A stretch of DNA of 11,499 nt, taken from Bacillota bacterium. GTDB lineage: Bacteria > Bacillota > Clostridia > Oscillospirales > Ruminococcaceae. Below the pieces are notes generated by a model that searched no databases, was not told the origin of the DNA, and saw only the letters and a program-made list of their open reading frames with translations. Each line of letters starts with the position of its first letter. The first letter of the stretch is position 1. Position numbers and translations under genes: made by a program. Location: positions 1-11,499 of the forward strand of contig JAEWXO010000080.1 in assembly GCA_023458875.1 (NCBI GenBank). Direction: 5' to 3'. Below, in pieces: positions 7,372 to 11,499 of this stretch.

Positions 7372-9234
7372 ATGCAAAAACCAAAAGCAGATAAATCAAC
7401 AATAAAAAGACTTTTAAAATATCTTTTTGAATATAAAAAAAGATTTACATGCGTGTTGATATTCATTATTATAAGTGCAGTATCAGGTGTGGCAGGTTCA
7501 ATGTTTCTGAGGATACTTATTGATGACTATATAAAACCTATGCTTTTGAAATCAGATACTGATTTCTCAGGGCTTGCAACTGCTGTAGGAATTATGGGAC
7601 TTATATATGTGGTAGGAATAGTATGTACATTTTTATATAACCGTTTTATGATTTCAATCGCACAGGGAATATTAAAAAAAATACGTGACCAGATGTTTTC
7701 GCATATGCAGAAGCTTCCTATAAAATATTTTGATACGCATCCACACGGGGATGTAATGAGTTATTACACAAACGATACTGATACGCTCAGACAAATGATA
7801 TCCCAGAGTATTCCGCAGATGTTTTCTTCAATTGTAACGGTAACAGCAGTTTTCTGTGCTATGGTTTATACTAGCATTTATCTTACTTTATTTGTTGTTG
7901 TCACCATGATTGGTATGATAAGCCTTATGAGACTGATTGTCAGTAAAAGCGGAAAGTATTTTTTTCATCAGCAGAACTCCATGGGTAAGCTTAACGGATT
8001 TGTTGAGGAAATGATAAACGGACAAAAGGTAATAAAGGTATTTTGTCATGAGAAAGAATCCATAGGGGAATTTAAAAAAATTAATGAAGAGCTTTTTGAA
8101 AATTCCATGAAGGCAAATAAATTTGCAAATATCCTTATGCCGATAATGGGAAACCTCGGAAATCTTCAGTATGTACTGATTGCAGTTATCGGAGGTGCAC
8201 TTGCAATAAATAAAGTAGGAGGAATGACACTCGGTGCAATAGCAGCATTTCTTCAGCTTTCAAAAAGCTTTACAGTGCCGATAAGTCAGGTTGCACAGCA
8301 GATAAATGCAGTAGTAATGGCTTTAGCCGGAGCAAAGCGTATTTTTACACTTATTGACGAGGATGTTGAAACAGATGACGGATATGTAACGCTTGTAAAT
8401 GCAAAATATGTAGACGGTGTTCTGACTGAGACTGAAGAGCATACAGGAATATGGGCATGGAAACATCCTCATAATGACGGTACATTAACATATACAGAGG
8501 TAAAAGGTGACGTAAGACTTTTTGATGTGGATTTCGGATATGATGAAGATAAAATAGTTCTTAATAACGTTGATATTTTTGCGGAGCCGGGACAGAAAAT
8601 TGCATTTGTCGGTGCAACAGGAGCCGGAAAGACAACTATAACAAATCTTATTAACAGATTTTATGATATTGCAGACGGAAAAATAAGATACGACGGAATA
8701 AACATCAATAAAATTAAAAAGGATGATTTAAGACATTCACTTGGTGTTGTTCTTCAGGATGTAAATCTTTTCACAGGAACCGTGATGGATAACATAAGAT
8801 ACGGAAAGCTTGACGCTACAGACGAAGAATGCATAGCTGCGGCAAAGCGCGCAAATGCTCATGAGTTTATCTCAATGCTTCCGCTCGGATATGATACAAT
8901 GCTTTCAGGTGACGGTTCAGGTCTGTCGCAGGGACAGCGCCAGCTTATATCAATTGCAAGGGCTGCTGTTGCAGATCCTCCGGTAATGATACTTGATGAG
9001 GCGACATCAAGCATTGATACACGTACAGAGCAGATAGTACAGAAGGGTATGGACAGTCTTATGCACGGAAGAACAGTATTTGTCATTGCACACAGACTTT
9101 CAACGGTTAAAAACTCAGATGTAATAATGGTTCTTGAAGCCGGAAGAATAATAGAAAGAGGCAGTCACGAAAAGCTCATCGAGAAGAAAGGTCAATATTA
9201 CCAGTTGTATACAGGCGCATTTGAGCTTGAATAA
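7372..9234 (+). CDS. Heterodimeric ABC exporter subunit with catalytic ATP site
   Basis: A 620-residue half-transporter: a membrane domain of about six helices (about 20-325), then an ATPase with Walker A GATGAGKT (414-421), signature LSQGQ (518-522) and Walker B LDEATSS with catalytic Glu at 543. The signature departs from LSGGQ. In the dimer this gives one consensus site (this chain's Walker motifs with the partner's VSGGQ) and one degenerate site. Residues about 329-378, between the membrane domain and the ATPase, form a longer linker than usual, rich in acidic and aromatic residues (it includes GIWAWKHPHNDG). I believe similar linkers occur in clostridial homologues, but its role is unknown to me. 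The start lies 3 bases after the upstream stop, with only a weak distant ribosome site (AAAGG, 16 bases), suggesting coupled translation. Confidence 0.92.
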   Translation: MQKPKADKSTIKRLLKYLFEYKKRFTCVLIFIIISAVSGVAGSMFLRILIDDYIKPMLLKSDTDFSGLATAVGIMGLIYVVGIVCTFLYNRFMISIAQGILKKIRDQMFSHMQKLPIKYFDTHPHGDVMSYYTNDTDTLRQMISQSIPQMFSSIVTVTAVFCAMVYTSIYLTLFVVVTMIGMISLMRLIVSKSGKYFFHQQNSMGKLNGFVEEMINGQKVIKVFCHEKESIGEFKKINEELFENSMKANKFANILMPIMGNLGNLQYVLIAVIGGALAINKVGGMTLGAIAAFLQLSKSFTVPISQVAQQINAVVMALAGAKRIFTLIDEDVETDDGYVTLVNAKYVDGVLTETEEHTGIWAWKHPHNDGTLTYTEVKGDVRLFDVDFGYDEDKIVLNNVDIFAEPGQKIAFVGATGAGKTTITNLINRFYDIADGKIRYDGININKIKKDDLRHSLGVVLQDVNLFTGTVMDNIRYGKLDATDEECIAAAKRANAHEFISMLPLGYDTMLSGDGSGLSQGQRQLISIARAAVADPPVMILDEATSSIDTRTEQIVQKGMDSLMHGRTVFVIAHRLSTVKNSDVIMVLEAGRIIERGSHEKLIEKKGQYYQLYTGAFELE

Positions 9235-9242
9235 ATAAAAAC

Positions 9243-9288
9243 CAGGGCATTTTTAAGCTATACTGCTTAAGGATGTCCTGATTTTTTT
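9243..9288 (+). terminator. Intrinsic terminator of the ABC exporter operon
   Basis: CAGGGCAT (9243-9250) pairs with ATGTCCTG (9273-9280), and TTAAGC pairs with GCTTAA around the loop TATACT. Two G-U pairs bridge the segments, giving a continuous stem of about 16 bp followed by ATTTTTTT. It starts 8 bases after the stop codon. Confidence 0.9.
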
Positions 9289-9363
9289 GGTTATACGGTT
9301 AATTGATTAAATTAAACATTAAGAAACGATGGTTAAGTTTTTAATATTTGATTATTTTTTAAC

Positions 9364-9392
9364 TTGACAATTGTTAAAATAGATACTATAAT
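9364..9392 (+). promoter_or_regulatory. Perfect-consensus sigma-A promoter for rex-lysR
   Basis: TTGACA (9364-9369) and TATAAT (9387-9392) match the consensus at all 12 positions with a 17-base spacer. Transcription should start near 9399, giving a leader of about 105 bases. So strong a promoter usually needs a repressor. Two dyads lie on it: TTTTAAC-N9-GTTAAAA (9357-9379), centred on the -35, and ATATCGATAT (9391-9400), overlapping the -10 end and start site. Confidence 0.85.
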
Positions 9393-9433
9393 ATCGATAT
9401 AATATTAATTAAACGTAATAACTAATAGCAATC

Positions 9434-9451
9434 ATGACAAATGTTTAACAA
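9434..9451 (+). promoter_or_regulatory. Rex-box-like site in the rex leader
   Basis: ATGACAAATGTTTAACAA matches the Rex consensus TTGTTAA-N4-TTAACAA at 11 of 14 fixed positions, with the right half perfect. It lies about 35 bases downstream of the expected start of transcription, where a bound repressor could block elongation. This suggests autoregulation but is not decisive. Confidence 0.4.
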
Positions 9452-9503
9452 TTACTTGAGTATTATAAAAAGCTTTAAAGTATTTTAAAAGGAGCATCTA
9501 TAA

Positions 9504-10163
9504 ATGAACGATAAAAATAAAAACCATTCTGCCGTTTCAACGCAGGCATTAAAAAGAATGCCATATTATCTCCATCATCTTAAAAAGCTTGATAATGACG
9601 GGGTAGAATCAATATCTGCACCGTATATCGCCGATATCCTTGAGCTGAATGAAATTCAGGTAAGAAAAGATTTTGCGGCTATAAGCACAACAAGAGGGAA
9701 GCCAAAGTCCGGATTTAATATCAAGGAGCTTATATTTAACATGGAAAACTTCCTTGGATACAATAATAATAATGACGCGGTACTGATAGGTGTAGGCTCG
9801 CTTGGAAAAGCTCTTCTTTCCTATAGTGGCTTTGAACACTATGGGATGAATATAGTATCGGCATTTGATATTAATAAAAATATTATCGGAAATGAAATAG
9901 GCGGTAAAAAGGTTTTTCATGTTGAGAAAACAAGTGAATTATGCAGAAAACTTAATATACGTATAGGTATTATAACAGTTCCGGAAGAAGCCGCTCAGAT
10001 AGTATGTGATCAGCTTGTTGCAGGTGGTGTATCGGCTATATGGAATTTTGCACCCGTACATCTGTCTGCGCCTGAAAACATAATGATTCAGAATGAAAAC
10101 ATGGCTGCATCACTGGCGGTGTTATCAAAACATCTTCAGCAACAGACAACGGTCCGTATATAA
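9504..10163 (+). CDS. rex: Rex-type redox-sensing transcriptional repressor
   Basis: A 219-residue protein, near the usual 210. An N-terminal winged helix (about 12-75) contains the recognition segment IQVRKDFAAIS. The Rossmann domain follows, with the dinucleotide loop GVGSLG (96-101), Asp122 at the end of the second strand (consistent with NAD preference), ITVPEEAAQ (about 157-165) and the family hallmark NFAPVHL (181-187). Rex proteins bind operators when NADH/NAD+ is low and release them when it is high, which opens fermentation genes. AAAAGGAG lies 9 bases before the ATG. The neighbours fit: a LysR-type regulator 21 bases downstream and adhE beyond it. The DNA-binding wing reads TTRGKPKSGF rather than the more common FGKRGVGY type, so it may be a divergent paralogue rather than the main Rex. 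Confidence 0.88.
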   Translation: MNDKNKNHSAVSTQALKRMPYYLHHLKKLDNDGVESISAPYIADILELNEIQVRKDFAAISTTRGKPKSGFNIKELIFNMENFLGYNNNNDAVLIGVGSLGKALLSYSGFEHYGMNIVSAFDINKNIIGNEIGGKKVFHVEKTSELCRKLNIRIGIITVPEEAAQIVCDQLVAGGVSAIWNFAPVHLSAPENIMIQNENMAASLAVLSKHLQQQTTVRI

Positions 10164-10184
10164 ATTTATGGGAGGACTAAACTT

Positions 10185-11069
10185 ATGAACACACTGCATT
10201 TTAAATATGCGCTTGAGGTTGCAAAAACGCATTCGATTACACTTGCTGCTGACAATCTTTTTATGGCACAGCCAAATCTGAGTAAGGCAATAAAGGAACT
10301 TGAAGAAAATCTGGGTTTTCATATATTTGAAAGAACATCAAAAGGAGTTATTACTACCAGTAAGGGTGAGGAGTTTCTTGTTTATGCACGCAATGTTATA
10401 AAACAGCTGAAAATGATGGAGCAGCTGTCTCATACCGATTCACAGATCATTCAGCGCTTTAACATTTCTGTACCAAGATGCTGCTTTATTACTGAAAAGA
10501 TTATAAATATTTTAAATCAAACCGATAAGGAAAAACCGGTTGATATAAATTTTTGTGAAGCATCCTCAATGCAGACAATATCCAATGTACTGACGGAAAG
10601 CTTTAATATCGGTATTATCCGGTATGAGTCCGGATATGACCAGTACTTTATTGATTATATCAATGAAAAACAGCTTTTGTATAATGAGTTGGGTCATGGG
10701 GAATATAATATTGTTGTTTCAGAATTCAGCCGGATAAAAGATATTACGGAAGCCGATAATCTCAGAGCATATACCGAAGTCCTTTACGGTGATGAAGCTG
10801 TGCCGTTTATTTTACAGTGCCGTAAAAGTGAAAGTAAAATTTATGTGTATGACCAGATGAGTATGTTTAATATACTGTCAGGTACCGATATGACATATGC
10901 ATGGATCAATTCTGATATACCGGTTAAGATTTTACAGAAATTCAATCTGATAAGACTTAAAGAATTAACTTTAAAAAGAGAATACAAGGATGTACTGATA
11001 TACCAGAAAAATTACGAATTTACAGAAGCAGAACAAAAAATCGTTAAGAGTTTTTCTGTGTATGATTAA
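10185..11069 (+). CDS. LysR-family transcriptional regulator
   Basis: A 294-residue protein of standard LysR length. The N-terminal winged helix-turn-helix (about 3-62) shows the family pattern: SITLAADNLFMAQPNLSKAIKELEENLGFHIFER, then TSKGVITTSKGEEFL. A linker helix (about 63-90) and a divergent effector-binding domain follow. GGAGG lies 9 bases before the ATG, and only 21 bases separate it from rex, so the two are probably co-transcribed. LysR proteins usually act on a nearby gene, here adhE downstream or the rex promoter. The perfect palindromes at 9391-9400 and 11158-11179 are candidate sites. The ligand is unknown. Confidence 0.88.
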   Translation: MNTLHFKYALEVAKTHSITLAADNLFMAQPNLSKAIKELEENLGFHIFERTSKGVITTSKGEEFLVYARNVIKQLKMMEQLSHTDSQIIQRFNISVPRCCFITEKIINILNQTDKEKPVDINFCEASSMQTISNVLTESFNIGIIRYESGYDQYFIDYINEKQLLYNELGHGEYNIVVSEFSRIKDITEADNLRAYTEVLYGDEAVPFILQCRKSESKIYVYDQMSMFNILSGTDMTYAWINSDIPVKILQKFNLIRLKELTLKREYKDVLIYQKNYEFTEAEQKIVKSFSVYD

Positions 11070-11157
11070 TTTAATCTGTTCAGAAATTTATTGTTTCTTT
11101 AGCTTTAAAGATAACGGATGCATTTTCTTTGACATTTGATTAAGACTACATATCGAT

Positions 11158-11179
11158 AATTGCATATCGATATGCAATT
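11158..11179. promoter_or_regulatory. 22-bp perfect palindrome upstream of adhE
   Basis: The 11-base arm AATTGCATATC is followed at once by its exact complement, with no spacer. The core ATATCGATAT (11164-11173) recurs at the rex promoter, and a partial copy, CATATCGAT, lies 14 bases upstream (11149-11157). The palindrome ends 7 bases before the proposed adhE -35, a usual place for an activator such as a LysR protein. Read as RNA it could also form a 9-bp AT-rich hairpin with loop UCGA followed by UUUAUAUUU, so a weak terminator after the lysR gene is the alternative. Confidence 0.55.
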
Positions 11180-11186
11180 TTTATAT

Positions 11187-11215
11187 TTGCTTTTAATCGT
11201 AAAATTTGTTATTAT
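11187..11215 (+). promoter_or_regulatory. Probable adhE promoter
   Basis: TTGCTT (11187-11192) and TATTAT (11210-11215) are 17 bases apart. The -10 is good, but the -35 is weak, matching only at TTG, which fits a promoter needing activation. The -10 lies inside the Rex-box-like palindrome at 11206-11223. Confidence 0.5.
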
Positions 11216-11223
11216 ATTATCAA
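11206..11223 (+). promoter_or_regulatory. Rex-box-like operator overlapping the adhE -10
   Basis: TTGTTATTATATTATCAA matches TTGTTAA-N4-TTAACAA at 12 of 14 fixed positions and is self-complementary at 7 of 9 base pairs. A Rex protein bound here would cover the -10 and block adhE, in keeping with control by NADH/NAD+. The rex gene lies about 1 kb upstream. Confidence 0.6.
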
Positions 11224-11310
11224 AGGAAGAATGATATATATTTAACATTTAATATCTAAAATATATGTTGTTTTAATAAATCTCATTTTATATAAAGGAG
11301 AGTTTTAATT

Positions 11311-11499
11311 ATGATAAATTATCAAATTGTAGACAGTGTTGAAAAGCTTGAAGCGGCTTTGGCAAGAGTAAAAAATGCACAGAAGGAATTTTCAACCTAC
11401 TCGCAGGAACAGGTAGATAAAATCTTTAAGGAAGCGGCAACAGCAGCAAATAAAATGAGAATACCGCTTGCAAAAATGGCAGTCGAAGAAACAGGCATG
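11311..11499 (+). CDS. adhE: Bifunctional aldehyde/alcohol dehydrogenase AdhE, N-terminal fragment
   Basis: Sixty-three codons are visible before the window ends, without a stop. The sequence contains ARVKNAQKEFSTYSQEQVDKIF and ends MRIPLAKMAVEETGM, which I recognise as the start of the acetaldehyde-dehydrogenase half of AdhE. The full protein has about 870 residues and turns acetyl-CoA into ethanol with two NADH. A single-domain CoA-acylating aldehyde dehydrogenase would look the same over this stretch. AAAGGAG (11294-11300) lies 10 bases before the ATG. The leader of about 90 bases follows the Rex-box-like site, and the rex-lysR pair upstream supports redox control. Confidence 0.82.
   Translation, partial: MINYQIVDSVEKLEAALARVKNAQKEFSTYSQEQVDKIFKEAATAANKMRIPLAKMAVEETGM

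Noticed and set aside
11158..11190. The 22-bp palindrome read as a strong terminator of lysR
   Set aside because: The stem is AT-rich with only a 4-base loop, and the T run is interrupted. The matching core at the rex promoter favours a protein-binding site, though weak termination is not excluded.
1..11499. CRISPR arrays, tRNA or rRNA genes, complete insertion sequences, phage genes
   Set aside because: I looked for regular repeats, cloverleaf-like sequences and transposase motifs and saw none. The broken genes at the left edge carry no recognisable transposon ends.

Overview
The window looks like a chromosome segment of a strictly anaerobic, low-GC Firmicute of the Clostridia, probably a gut or rumen Ruminococcus/Oscillospiraceae-type bacterium. 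This is an inference from AT-rich codon use, consensus sigma-A promoters with AGGAGG-type ribosome sites, a T-box leader, a ferredoxin-dependent oxoacid oxidoreductase, and a Rex regulator beside an AdhE-type gene. No species is claimed.

Left edge (1-1570). A new minus-strand gene begins at the very edge, behind a good promoter. Next come the remains of an antimicrobial-peptide-type ABC module. An intact MacB/LolD-like ATPase (minus) is followed by an FtsX-type permease cut off after 107 residues. On its other side, on the plus strand, lies an 85-codon tail of a sensor histidine kinase with no start. The module appears rearranged and decayed. A GC-rich cluster of short palindromes of unknown nature (about 1431-1515) and an intrinsic terminator follow.

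Middle left (1580-5540, minus strand). A compact operon iorA-iorB-paaK encodes both subunits of an indolepyruvate-type ferredoxin oxidoreductase and an arylacetate-CoA ligase. It is driven by a near-consensus promoter and preceded by a full T-box leader whose specifier reads best as UGG (Trp). Control by uncharged tRNA suggests the operon makes tryptophan: arylacetate is activated to its CoA ester, reductively carboxylated to the 2-oxo acid, and transaminated elsewhere. This is the most interesting system here.

Middle right (5589-9288, plus strand). Two ABC half-transporters form a probable heterodimeric exporter with one consensus and one degenerate ATP site, closed by a strong terminator.

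Right (9364-11499, plus strand). A consensus promoter drives a rex-like NADH sensor and a LysR-type regulator as a pair. After an intergenic region comes the start of adhE (bifunctional aldehyde/alcohol dehydrogenase), cut by the window edge. A Rex-box-like palindrome overlaps the proposed adhE -10, another lies in the rex leader, and a second palindrome, ATATCGATAT, occurs at both rex and adhE. Together these suggest a local redox circuit in which Rex, perhaps with the LysR protein, controls fermentation to ethanol.
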